From the NCBI GenBank assembly GCA_013398615.1, contig VZSR01001479.1, positions 18,489,122 through 18,553,121 of the forward strand: a DNA stretch of 64,000 bases. The letters run 5' to 3'. Below are positions 34,461 to 46,879 of this stretch, piece after piece (the first letter of the stretch is position 1; every line of letters starts with the position of its first letter). The DNA is from Brachypodius melanocephalos (lineage: Eukaryota; Chordata; Aves; Passeriformes; Pycnonotidae). Made by a program: the position numbers and the translations under genes. The notes beneath the pieces were generated by a model. The model was not told the DNA's origin. It worked only from the letters and a program-made list of their open reading frames with translations, and ran no database searches.

Positions 34461-37400
34461 GGACTGGGGATTGCTTTCTGATGCTAAAGGTGTGAGGCAG
34501 CAGCACAGGGTGCCTGGGAACACTACAGGGTATATTTAAGGGGAGAGGATGCACGTACCTGTACAGGGCAGGTGAGCCCGAGCTGCAGAGTTCAGCAGCA
34601 CTGGGTGGGCTTTCAGATTCCTAATTTGCTCTGGTGCTGCCCTCCTGCACCCCACTCTTACCACGACCACTTTCCACCAGCTTAATTCTTCCCATTATCC
34701 CTTCTAACATGTCCCTGTTTGTCCATTTTAAATTTACGTGTTTTGGTCTTTACGGTACCTCTTGCTGGAGGTGTGGCTGTATTTTGCCCATCTGTTCTTG
34801 CTCTTCATACCCTCCCATGCCAGGATGGAAAGATGCTTCTGGTGCAGCTGAGAATGGGTTTTTTTGTTAGTGCTTCCCAATCTTTATTATGTCTCTCCTG
34901 TAATTTCAGCTTGACACTCCAAAGGGTTCAGCAAGGTGCTATCGATGCTGGATCTCATCCAGTCATGCAAACAAGCAAGCCTTCACTCAGGATTATCACC
35001 AAGAAATTCCTTCCTAGGATAAATGAATGGCTGATGATGATGAACAGATATAGCCTGCCATTGTCTCCCGGTGTTTGGTAACTATCAGAAAGTTTTCTAT
35101 TTCATTTAAATAGAATTTCTTATAAAAAAGCCCTTGTGAGCCAAAGCATTAGACAAAGGCCACATTCAGCTCCCCCCAAATGTACATGAAAATTGAATTA
35201 ACATCCTGAGTGTTATATACAGTACCTGTGCAGCAAAGCGGCTCCCTGGCGGGCCAAGACCAAACAATGTCATTTTCTGTTCTCCACAGACCCTCTCCAG
35301 AATAGTCACCTGTGTGACAGGACCTTTCCACACAACATTCACCAGAGGACAGATCAGCCGTGGCACAGGGCACAAGCTGACTCTGGAAAGCCCTCTCTCC
35401 AGTGATGGGCCAAACTGCGTGAACCCAATGCATAAAAACTCAGAGATGATGTCTCAAACTTTAGTTGTGCCCCAAATGATGCATTATTATTTCCATCCCT
35501 AGCTCCCAGGGCCTCACTTCACTCTCCCTCTTTTGGCCAGAATGAAGGTCATTCATTGATTTCTCTGTACTAATTGTGCTCCTCTCCACCCACAACAGCC
35601 CTGCACACACCCAGCTGCAGCAGGGGTGATCAAAGAGCCCATCTAGTTACTCCCCTGGGGACAGAAACAAGCAGAAGGGCAGGTGAGCATCATGTCTGCA
35701 CTATTTGAACTGAAGCAGAAATGAGACTCCAGCCAGCCCTCAGGCAACCCCTCAGCGGCTGGAAGGGTCAGGAGATAAGGCAGAAGCAGGAGGGAGAGCA
35801 GAAGTTCTCCGTGTCCTTCCTGGATGCACACTCGTGATCTTCTCAGGTGGTGAGGTGCCACATTCCCTTCACCTCCTTGTCCTCCTGCTCCAGCAGCCTA
35901 ACCAAAGGGTGAGCTGGGGGTAGTGGTGGGCTGGAGTAGGGTGGCACAGGGGAGAGGACAAGGGGACAGGGCTGTCCATTTCTTCTCCCCAGGGCTCTTT
36001 GCCTCCAGGTCCTTGCTCACCAGGGCATGCCTGCCATGTCTTTCCTCACTCCTGTGTTTTGTTGTTTGCTTTTTATTGCAAGCCCTACACTCACGTACAT
36101 CTACCCTAAAAAAGGATTGGCGCATAACCGTACTAACTCATAACCCAGGCAGCTGTGCTCCCCAGGCTGCCTGCTCTGGGGAGAGAGCAGTCTGGCCTTG
36201 AGACAATATATCTCACAGGTGAGTAAACAAAGGGAGGATGAGCCAGACAGGAGAGCAGGGGCTGGGGAGAGGAGGGAGAGGCAAACACCTAAGCCCAGAC
36301 ACAGCAGTCTCAGCAGCCAGAGGTGGAAACAACAACCTGGAGTCATCTCCTTTGAGCAGGTCTTATCCAGGAGCACCCCACATCCCCACTGACTGGGATT
36401 TATCTGGTAGCACTCCCGTGTCCTTCACTATCCTTGGTTTTTCCAGGAATTCTTTCGGGTCGTCATCACCCATTGACAGGAGCTGGATCAGGAGGAGCCA
36501 TCATCAAAGTCCATCTTATCTTCCGTGCAGGATTTGGGGGACCAGCTTAGAGGGTGTTTGTTCACCAGGTTGTTTGTTTAGGCCACAGTGATCTGGCTCT
36601 TGTAAAATAACCCCAGGGATCTACCATTCCTGCCATCACCTGCTAGCAAGGGCGCAATCATAAAGTACCTATTCGTAGACAATGGTGCCAAAGTTTGGCA
36701 AATCCCACCATCCATGGGTAGGATTAGAGCATCCATGTGCCTGACACTCATCAGTGTTCCATCAGGTCCTTTGTTCTGAAAAAGTGGAATTTGAAAAGCA
36801 AAAGAAGCCCCAAACCATGCTTACCAAAGGAGACATTTTCTTCAAACATTCCTTCATTCAGATTAAAAGACATTTTTCATTGAAGATTTTTTTTTAAAGG
36901 TGTTGTCAAAATAATATTGCCCACTACACAATGGCAACATAGCAGTGAAATTTGCTTTCAGGATTAAGCTATTTGCAAGCAGGGGCATGGGACAGACAAG
37001 GAACATTTTTTACTTCCCCCTGTGCTACGTTTTTCCCTACAGTTGGACAAGGGAGGTGTGAAGCATTTTGAAATCACTTTCTCCTGGAATATCAAACACT
37101 TTCTGGGCTTTGAAGACTGGGTGTCTGGCCTTGATGAGTATTAATAGGACCTACTGACCATGGTAGAGCTCTCAGAAGAACTCTGTGTAGGTGTCTGTGC
37201 CAGTCTTTTCTGGGGATTCAGCAGCAATATAGGAAAATAATATTTTCCCAAGTAGAAGCTGCACTAGCCAAGGTGGGGTATGTTTCAGAAAATACCATGA
37301 AAGTGAGAATGCAACTGTGGAAAACAGGAAGCTTGGGAGAGCTCAGATTTTGGGGCTGATAGGGAAGCTGTGTGGAGGAAACAGAGAGTCTGGGGAACAT

Positions 37401-37800
37401 TTGCTGTCTCTAGGTCTAACACTTTGGTTTGGTAAAGAGGGACTGGGTTTGGAAACATTTCTGTTTGTGGAGAGAAAATAATTCTTGCGTGCAGAATGGA
37501 TAAGAATCCAAACAAACAAGGCTTATCCAAACCTTGCAGTAATGTTTGATATTCACTATCCTTTTGAGGAACTAAATTTAATCTCTGGCTTGTTTCATCC
37601 AGATAAAGCTGGCGTTCCTACTGTACCAGAAAATAAGCCTGCCTCCCTGTCTTGATTTTTTTCTCTCTCTGTTTGAAATGCTTTAGCTGAATATGTCTGA
37701 GCCAGGACACATTTTAAAATGCAAACAGAAGACAGGCCCCCAATTCCAGTGAAAGGCTATGCAAGTTATGGACCTATCACAGATTTTTTTGTGCTTAAAA
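34461..37800. other. Unique non-coding sequence, no gene recognised
   Basis: Open frames on both strands below about 120 codons, without domains. Several purine- and pyrimidine-rich patches at 35500-36400 lack any periodic structure I can define. Confidence 0.5.
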
Positions 37801-37810
37801 GCTCTCCTCT

Positions 37811-37820
37811 CTATAAATAG
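37811..37820. promoter_or_regulatory. CTATAAATAG: MEF2-consensus / TATA-like site
   Basis: CTATAAATAG is an exact match to the MEF2 consensus YTAWWWWTAR and also a good TATA-box core. It is followed by GCGG. A 10-bp match of this kind recurs by chance in a window this long, so it is a lead only. No transcript is recognised nearby. Confidence 0.2.
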
Positions 37821-40800
37821 CGGATCATATTTTGTGTTACTTTTGTGTGAAAGATCCTTCCTCTAGCTCTTTGTCAGCTGAATGAGGACAAGACACCAGC
37901 AAAGCTTTCTGGGAAGATACAGTCCCTGGATTGTCAGGTCCAAATTGTGACACATAGCAGTATTTGGGTCATTGAGATGAAATATAACACAAAACTCTCA
38001 ATGTAAGTAAAAAGGTTGGAGTTAGGTAAATGAATGAAAGAAAAGTACCACACTCTGAAAATGTTCTCTGGAAGACAGTCACCTCTTCTGGTTCCTTTCA
38101 GAACTTTCTGGTGTGCCACAAAGAAGAAATACTGGCTTCACTTATTTCATTCCAGATAATTTAAAGTCAAATATGTGTGCACAAAGACAGGTATGTGCTT
38201 TCAAGTTTATTTTGTCCTGAATACTGGGCTTAGCTCGTGTAAATCCAGGTGGCTATATCTTCCACAAGGAAGCTTTGCTAACTTAAGGTAACACCCCATT
38301 TCTGCACATAGCCCACTCTCTAAGAAAGCTTTGTGATTGTCCTTTTGGGATCCCTCTCAGCACTTAAATATACTGGTGGTGTATAGCAGTCATAATTCCA
38401 CAGGGCTGTGGTGCTCCTTGGTCAGGCTTTTTTTCCAGCTAGAGACAGAACAAAATGATCTGCTGAGCAAGAGCTTCCTACTTCCAGCATTAGGAGTACC
38501 AGTTCTCAGGTGCCAGCCTCTTTTCCCAGCCTGCAGCCCCATTTCTGCCTGAAAGTCTTGATTCCGCAATTGGATTTTTGCCAGCTGGGTGCACTCTTGC
38601 AAATTACCAGTCCTTCCCATCTCAAGTGTTGCTGTTTATATCAGCACCAGAACTGTCAGCTCCTCTTAGTATTTCTCCAGAATTTGTGGTTTCCTTGAAT
38701 ATTGTGTCATGGGGTTTTACATGATAATTCCACCAAGAATCACAAAAACCATCATTTTTCTCAGTTTGAAGATGGAACAGCTGAGTTTAAGTTCCCTGAC
38801 CCATTCTCCCTTCTCTAATCTCTCTCCTGTTCCTGTTTCAATGGTCTTGTCTGTATTTTTTTGTTTACCTGCGCAGTTTCCCCTCATAAGCAACAATAAG
38901 TCATTTATAAATATACTTGTATACATTTATATATTTACATATTTCAAAAACATAGAAGTGATCTAACCTCTCAGGAAAAGCCACACACACAACTTTTTTT
39001 GGCTCCATTTTTACTCGACTTTGTCTCAGTTGTAGTTAGTGGTTTGGCAGATCTTTGTGTATTTTTGGATCAAACACTCACGCCAGGGAACACAAAGGGT
39101 CCTGGTATGAAATTCAGAGGAAGACCTCAAAGAGGGGTATTTATTTTTCGTTAAAAATAGTTCAGCTCATCTCTATCTGTATTGAAATTGGCAAAAGAAT
39201 GGGTATGATTTTCATTTTTTTGCACTGCTTCACTTTAAACATTTGATAAAAATAGTCAATAACAAAAAAGCCAGTTTATTTTTACTGCAATGCAATTTTT
39301 TTCTCTGCTGTTCAAGTCCTAGATGACAAATATAGGCCATGAGGATAGCATGCTAAGAGGAAAAGTAGAAGGCTTTTCCTTCTCATTTCCACTAAACTAA
39401 GCATGTAACCAAAAGCCTGGCAAGCCCTTCATCTGATATCTACTGTCTTCCTCTTACCCATACACCACCTCCAGTCCCAATTTATGTATGATTTCCTCAT
39501 GTTTGTGCTGGTAACCTTCACAATTACTCTGTATTTCTCTCAGAAAGACCTATCTTTGAAAGAAGCTTTTGTGTGCCCGGAAAATACCATCCCACCAAAG
39601 TGCATAGCCTAAGGCATTGGTTAAAAAGTGCACCTCTCAAGTTCATGTCCTCCTAGATCTGATTTTCCTCCACCTGATGTCCTGCTTCTGAAAGCTTTGG
39701 CCCATGATAAGAATCCTGTGAAGAGTATGGTACAGAAAGCTGCCTTTAACTGGCTTTAACTTCTCCTGGCAAGCAGGAGTTACGCTGCATGTGCTCTCCA
39801 TCAAGGCTTCCTCACCCCTGGGCAAAGTGGAAGGCTAAACCTCCTGGGTACTGGCATCAGCTACTAAAAACTAAACTATGTAAAAACTACGTAGGTCCCA
39901 CCAAAGAACCACATGGTCACACACTTACACCTCTTAGGGACAAAGACTGCTACCCAGCATTGGAGTGGCGTTTGTGTGGTGTCTAGGTTTTAGGGCATCC
40001 ATATCTACTGCAGATGTGTAAGAAGTTCTCAGCTCTGTCAGGAACATCTCAGGAAACTCAAGCTTTGCAGTCAGCTGTAACCAGGAGTAGCAACCTGTCA
40101 GAGGACTGTGAAGGGTTGAGCTCTATGGGACCATGCAAGATTGTGTGTGGTGCTGTACAAACACAGCAGAACAAAAGTTAATCCTTGCCCTGGAGAGTTT
40201 TGATGAAAGAATAAAGGATTCTTTACAAAAAAAGGCCTCACCCCAGACACCGAAGTGTACAGGAATGAGTCATCTGGTCAAATGTTGCAGTGGTACCTGA
40301 GAAAGAGGGGGTTTCTGAGGACTGTGGCAAAACCCCTCCTGGTAGAGAATGTTCAGAGTGGTCAAACTGCACTGAAGCAGATCTTACATTGAAAAGTTAA
40401 AACTTAATGTGTTTTTTTCTCCTAGCAGTCTGCTACATGCAGCATTTTGTGCCATGACCAGCACATTAGCACTGTTCTGGTGAGTGTGGAGGACATCAGG
40501 AAATCGCTGTGTGTATTTTTAGGCCACTTGAGTTCTGGCAGTATATACCCTGGGATTTCAACTCAGTCAACTCCCAGCTATATCATCTTAAGCTATGCTG
40601 AATGAAATGCATATACTCTTCCATTTTATAGTTTCCACAATAAAGCCAGGGAATTTCTCATAAATCACATCCTTGCTGGAGCAAACTGTAAGGCTGGGGA
40701 AGGGATAATGGCAACAACTTTGATTTATTTTTCTTCATCCAGCGTACCTTTCTGATCTTCACAAAAGGACTTAGAAACCACAAAAAAAATTCCATAACGT

Positions 40801-43739
40801 AATGCAGTAACCAGACAAATGAAAACCACAGGTTCAGCTGAGAGTCCTTGCCTTTCTCTGCTGTGCAGGAGCTTGTTTCTTTTTCCCAGGAATCATATTC
40901 AAGATCTGACCACGCACATGGCACAAAAGGAAGATCACATTTCCTTCCCAGGTTGCTTTTGTTAATAATAATTATAAGCCAACACTTAGCCTTGGAGTCA
41001 CATGTCTACTGGTGAGAGATGGGCTCTGTCTTTAATCCTGGTCCTCCTCTCCCATTATTGTTTCATTGACTACTATTGACTTTATAGTGGGGCTGGAAGC
41101 CAAAAATGAATGTAATGGCAAAACTGGTGGGGCAGGTTTCCCTGGCCAATGTTGCAGCTGGCAGAAAATTAAATTAAATAATGCCATTTATCAACAGCCA
41201 GGATCCAGGTCCTCCTAGGGTCACTGTACACATATGTGGCAGCTCAAAGACAATGGTCTTGAGGATCTATTCAAACTTGAAAGTGCGATTACATTTCCAT
41301 AGTCTCACTCCCCACCTGAAGTTAGCCCAGTCTTACATGGCCTCCAGAATCACCAGAAAACTCCCAGCTGAAGCACACTTAACTTCAAATCTGACTTTTT
41401 TTTTTTTTTCCAAATCAAGTCTTCATATCACATCTTCAGATGCCACTGATTCAGCAGGACAGTGGAAGAAAAGCTCCAGGAAGGACTTTTTGACATGAAG
41501 TTGTTACTGTCACAATATGGAACACACAGAAAATTCGCTTATGCTCTGATTTTGCTGTCACTACCCAAGGGAAAATATTCCCAGGCAATATGGATGGGCC
41601 CTTCAGATCACAGTTATTTAAACACACGAGCTGAGCTTCTGCCCCAGCAGTCTTAGTGACCCATCCTTGACATGATTCACTACATTCCTGTCACACAGAG
41701 GGATTAAGTCCTGCAAGGAAACGATGCAGAAGTGCAGTGTGCGTGCATTGGTTCCTCCACTATGGATAGCAAAGCTGCCCCCCAGAAGACAAGCAGAGAA
41801 TCTCTCATGCTGAAACTTCAAAGAAAGCTCTGAACTATCCCACTCTCTGCTGGAGACAGGCAGCAGACATCCCAAGCCACCTAATGGCTTACTCCAAGGA
41901 TGGGCTGGGTTCCAGGGTAAGGATTTTTCCCTGTTTAGTTTGGGGACATCTGAATCTGGATCATAAAATGAACAGAGACAGAGACAAGAAACCAACCCCA
42001 CTGGCTGAGATCAAAGGGACCCAGCAGATTCTCACCACCTTCCCATGTGGATGGAATCCTGTCCCATGTCGGGTGCTGGGTGGGCAGAGAGAAGGGATCA
42101 CCATTAAGTCAAACTGGATATGCACATTACAGCTCCCAGGAGAGGCAGAAGCCTGGTGAATAGTGTGATGATACAGCTTTTAACAAATGGTTCAGGAAAC
42201 AACTCTGATTTTAAACAAAGACTCCGGCCTGACCAGACTGAACTACTTCCAGCACAGTCTGGCTCTACTACACTCTGGAAATCACACCTCCTTAAAGGCA
42301 AATGGAGCCACTTACCCAAAATGAACTTACCTAAATTTTCTTTTGAGATGTGAGGTTCTCGTAACACTAACCAATAATCCTAGTAAATGCTGCAGGATGC
42401 TTCAATCAGAATGACATAGGGTGCTAGCCTCAATACACAGCTATTCATGTGCTGTTCAAAACCACAAGTGACAGACTCTGGATTCAGAAAGAGTTACATC
42501 CTTTATGCATTTCACGTATGACCTGATATTGACAGAGAAGAGAAACTGATCAGTGACCAGTTCAGTGGTTCCTTACATGCAAATAATCATGATTTGACTG
42601 TACTTGCTAAGTTCCTGCAAAGTAAATCCAAACTCATCTACATGTGAATAGCATGAAGTGTGGGGATACTTAGGGTGAGTTACATGAACTGAGTCTGGTT
42701 AGAAGAAAGAATTTCAAACACAAAAAAAAAAATAATAGCCAAGAACTTGTTCAGGGACATGCTGATGGTAACTGTGAAAAGAATGATGAGGATTCTTGAA
42801 CTCACCAAGGAAATCTAATTGCGAAATGGATGAGGACATTGGCATGAAGAAAATGGGGTGGGAAGTCATATCCCTAGAGAAAATAACAGGGATAACAGCA
42901 CAATAGGTACTGGATTGTGCATTCTTTCAGCAAGTCACACTGGTGATTATAAGTGGGGAAATTCCTGATTTAGCATCATGTGAAGAAGCACAGACAACAG
43001 AAGATTTGAGGAACCCTTGGAAAGGAGCCAAAAAAGAGCAAGGTTCATGTAACCTACCAACCATCCCTTTAGCCCCATCAGTGACAGAACACAAAAATTA
43101 ACTAACTACTGTTTAGCTGAGGGAGGTGACATTGAAAGTCTGGGTTTTGAAGGGCACTGGGTCACATCCCCTGTGTAAACAGGATGACAAACCTATTGCT
43201 GGTGAGGAACAAGAATTAATCTTCCTACCCTGAATATAGCAGCAGTTAAGGCATTACACAATGCAAGAACTGTGGGTTAAGGGACTACAAACAAGCTTGG
43301 CATGTTGCAAAATGATTTAATCGTGTGACAAAGAATGTGAACAGAAGAGGTTTTCCATTTGATTTTATGTAGCCATTAGTCGTCTGGGTAGGAGGCAAGA
43401 GGAATTGGAAATTCTCATTAGTGAGAAGAAATGTGATATAATCAGCATTACTCAAATCTGCTGGTTTCAATTTGCATGATTGGAATGTTAAAATAACTGG
43501 TTATGACCTGCTTAGGAAAGATAGAGTTGGTGAAAACGGACTGTGTGAATCACGCCATAAAAGCAGGCCATAGAATAGGAATTGCTGCACAGTCTCCATG
43601 AGAAACGCAAGGAAAGAAAGACGATGCTCCAGGGGACTTCCACACACTCTAAGCTCCAAGCAGCCACTGAGAAAACATCCTGATTTGGGGAAAACTATGG
43701 TCTGTTTTCTAACACAAGGGGCCATCATGTTCTAACCTT
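37821..43739. other. Unique non-coding sequence, no gene recognised
   Basis: No supported exon. Around 40143-40210 the text GTGCTGTACAAACACAGCAG ... CCTTGCCCTGGAGAG recalls the conserved 3' part of an old amniote interspersed repeat, at low confidence. From about 42700 the sequence becomes A-rich on the plus strand and may be the unrecognisable 5' part of the LINE that follows. Confidence 0.4.
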
Positions 43740-45640
43740 TCTGAACTTTGTTCTGACAGAAATGAATTAATTGCTGGGCTGAAAGTTGACAGATGTCCAG
43801 GGAACAGTGAGTATATCTGCTTATATTCAATATGGGCAAATAAGGTCTGTCCTTAACAGTGCACCAGGACCTCAAAAGACCTATTTTTTCAAACTCAAAG
43901 AGAACTAGGAATTAAATTAACCAGATTGTGAGGAATAACTCAGACAGGGAAAAAAAGTGAATTAAAGTAGATATGCCCAGGAAAATTGTATTAGATGGCA
44001 AATATCTTCAAGGCTACAAAAAAAAACCCAAAAAAACCCCAAAAAACAAACAAAAAAAAACCACACCAAAAAACGAAACAAAACAAACCCAAAAAACCCC
44101 CACAACAAAAAACCAAAAAACAAAACAAAACAAAAAACCAAAAAAAACCCCCAACAACAACAACAAAAAAAGAAACCCAAAACAAAACAAAAAAACCAAC
44201 AATGACAAAAAAAAAAAACCTAGCACAACATAAGTAAAAAGCTTTGTGGTAAGGTTGAGGGTGATAATAGAGAAAAAAAATAGAATTTTCAGTAAACAGA
44301 TGAGAAAATAATAATTTTTTTTCAAGGCTCAGTATTTTAAAACTGAAGGTTTAAACTGGTAAGAATATCTGGAGGAAAATATATGGCCAGTAGGATCCAA
44401 GGCAAAAGAAGGATGTTTTCAAAAGGATATTCCTAAAAAGGCAACTGGCAGTGATCACTCAGGCTCATTACTGGATGAAGATAGCAAAAGCAGGAGTGAT
44501 AACACAAATCAGAAGCAATTCTGTGAATATCCCTGCTTTGGTATTATATATCTTTGGGAGTTAAATGTCTCTTATAAACAAAGTGTTTGCAAACCAGAAG
44601 ACCAAACAATCTGCATTCAGAAATCACAAAATTATTAGCTGAGGTCTGTTGGGATTAATTTTGAAACCATATTGTGAAATGGGAGAGTCCAGAAAATGGA
44701 AGGAACGTTAGCACAATGCCAGTTCAAACAGGGCAATCTGGATGATCAAGGTAACTGCAGATCACTTACCTGAACCCCAGTCCAAGCAAAATGGAAAAAC
44801 TGACATGGGACTCAACTGATAAAGAATAAAAGGACAACAAAAAGCAATTAATTCCCATAACATGTCACTGTGGAAAGTATGTCTCATTGAATAAATATAA
44901 TAGTGCTCTTCTGATGAGTTCACAGGTATGGCCAGTAAAGTCACTAGTCAACCATTACATGATAGCCCCTGAGGAAGTGTCTCCCTTGTAACCGTGTACA
45001 GTCTGACTACAAATTAGCATAACCAAACGTCAGGAAAGGGCAGGTGAAGTGGCATGAAGGACAAAGTGACTGACAGATTTAAAGCAGCTGTCAGCAGAGA
45101 GCTCTTGCTGGAGGAAGATGTGTCGCTGGTGAGAGTGGTAGTCAACATTTTCACCGATGAGCCGGAAGCTTGAAATTACTGCTGGTAATCATTTGTTGAC
45201 GACACAAAGATTGGCAGATGGGTAAATAGTGTGGAAAGCATGGCAATCACACTGCCTGACTGTATCACTTGATAAATTAGGCCCTTCAAACAACACATGT
45301 TTAGTGAAGCAAATGCTAATATATTCATCTAGAGAACATAAGCCGCTCATAACAGCCTGGAGATGACATTTTGGAAAGGGATGATTCTGAAAATGATTAA
45401 GGGTGAGAAGAGGACAACTGAATGTCCTCAGTCAAGGGCTCTCTTATGGCTAATACAATCCCTTGAGATATAAAAAGACTCACAGAAGGTGATCTTTCTG
45501 TGGCTCTGCTTAAAAAATGTCAGAGTGCTGCAGTCAATTTTGCTTGCAGTTTTTAGAAGATGCTTAAATCTGGGGGAGGGTGCTCATAAGAGAGCCACAT
45601 AGAAGTCTCTGTGGAAGTAGAAAATTTTCTTATGTATTAT
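43740..45640 (+). mobile_element. Ancient CR1/L3-like LINE, plus strand, left part of a split copy
   Basis: Blocks occur in the order expected for a CR1-lineage ORF2. About 44690-44760 corresponds to the region encoding the ANVVPIFKKG...YRPVSLTS motifs. About 44795-44880 is equivalent to the IRDSINKEL...QHGF region. At 45192-45236 an in-frame FVDDTKIGRWVNSVE gives the catalytic FxDD box. About 45340-45630 holds the downstream AEKDLGV and FWCPQ-like regions ending in AGAGCCACA. Stops and indels are abundant. The segment left of 44400 is assigned only weakly. The A/C-rich tract at 44018-44219 lies within it. The copy appears to continue at 46022 after an interruption. Confidence 0.7.
44018..44219. 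repeat. A/C-rich low-complexity tract (CAAAA/CCAAAA-like)
   Basis: About 200 bp consist almost solely of A runs punctuated by C, CC or CCC, with G nearly absent (a few isolated G residues) and a short (CAA)n run at 44153-44167. It generates artefactual Lys/Pro-rich and Phe-rich open frames on the two strands. It may be a decayed poly(A) insertion, or partly a consensus artefact of difficult sequencing. Confidence 0.9.
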
Positions 45641-45699
45641 GACTTAGGAAAAAACGATGCTGCAAGAGACTGCAGGTTTCTTGAGGCCTTGTCTGCCCC

Positions 45700-46018
45700 A
45701 GGTTTGAAATCTCTAGTAATCTCCAGTGCTTTGCCTCCCCCCACCATGAAATCTTTATGTCCAGACAGAAAATGCCCCTGCTGCAACTTGCAGCATTGCT
45801 TCTCATTCTCCCATTGCGACCCTCCATGAGAAGTCTGTCTCCACCACCTACTAGAGAGTGGAAAACAGCAAGCAACTCCCCTTCAAGCTTTCCCTTCTCC
45901 AAGCTGAGTGATCCCAGTCCCCTCAAGCTCTCCTTACACACCGTATATGTCCCAGCTACTTCAGTGGTCCTCTGCTGGACTCTTGCCAGTTTGCCAGTAT
46001 CTTTCTTATAGAGCTCCA
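45700..46018 (-). mobile_element. CR1 LINE fragment, minus strand, inserted in an older plus-strand CR1
   Basis: On the minus strand the frame from 46019 to 45630 reads LARVQQRTTEVAG and, further on, SLRGLGSLSLEKGKLEGELL. This fits the C-terminal CR1 region whose consensus runs RAT...LGLFSLEKRRLRGDLI. A GG.RLLMEGRN segment follows, as in the family. The plus-strand LINE sequence on both sides reads in the opposite orientation, and its 3' part resumes at about 46022. The simplest reading is insertion of this copy into the older one. Ends are approximate; the 3' end of the insert is poorly defined. Confidence 0.65.
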
Positions 46019-46021
46019 TTT

Positions 46022-46300
46022 GTTTTGCCTATCTAAAGCCAGAGTGAGAGAAGATTTAAAGACACAAGGTCTCTGTAAACCATAAGGAAAGGAAGATCAA
46101 GGAACTGAAAGCTGAAGCCAGATTAATTGGATTACAGTGTGGGTGCTTAGCTACTAAGCAGGCAGTGCTGCTTCTGGATTCTCTATCTCTTGATATCTTC
46201 AAATCAAGGCCAGATGCTTCTCTGGACGTTATTCTTCAGTCTAAGAGCACAGTCATTCCCGGGCTTAAGGCAAGGCTAACAAGATGTGAAATTGTGAGTG
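46022..46300 (+). mobile_element. Right part of the split plus-strand CR1, 3' terminal region
   Basis: The text GAACTGAAAGCTGAAGCCAG ... TTGATATCTTCAAATCAAGG ... CCAGATGCTTCTCTGGACG corresponds to the last part of an old CR1 ORF2 and its 3' end (the LKSRLDVFL-like block is recognisable as TCAAATCAAGGCCAGATGCT). Orientation and consensus position follow on from the segment ending near 45640, supporting one copy split by the minus-strand fragment. Confidence 0.55.
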
Positions 46301-46879
46301 GATGATATGTGAACTGCAGGGCTCAACTGCATCCAAACTCTGAACTGTTTTCAAAATAGTGCATTCAAGGCCCCAACAAATGTAAATACATGAAACCGAA
46401 CCAACCAACCAAACAATCATGGGAGAAAAAAGATAAGCAGAAACCGAGTATATGGTATATTGGACAGGAGAAAGAAGTTTGTAATAGAATGTCCCTGACT
46501 GAGTTTTCCTGGTGAGGCACCCACTGGACTTCACTCAGACCTGTGTCTCAGGAGGTTTTCTTGGCCTCTCAGGAGAAGATCCTGAATCTGAACAACCTTT
46601 GTCCCTAAGGGCCAGCTGCCCAAGTAATCCCAGTTCCATTAAAGTACTATCTCCTCTAATCAGGAACGTGTGATTAACCTGAGGCCGCAGTTGGTCTTTT
46701 CAGGGAAATATAAGAGATGTAAGTACACAGAGAAATGATTCACACACAGATGTTGAACACCATTAGTCTTCGTTCAAAAGCTAAAAATGGCATATTCAGT
46801 GCTCAGACGACAATTTCCTAAAAGGAGTACCTTCCCTTGCTGCTGACCCACAGGGCCATGAAGGGAAAACGTGTCAGTT

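Noticed and set aside
40143..40210. Possible tail of an old amniote SINE/LINE (GTGCTGTACAAACAC...)
   Set aside because: Only one short similarity from memory, with no supporting core; mentioned in the block entry but not called.
43962..44325. Lys/Pro-rich plus-strand and Phe/Val-rich minus-strand frames
   Set aside because: Translations of the A/C low-complexity tract, not proteins.
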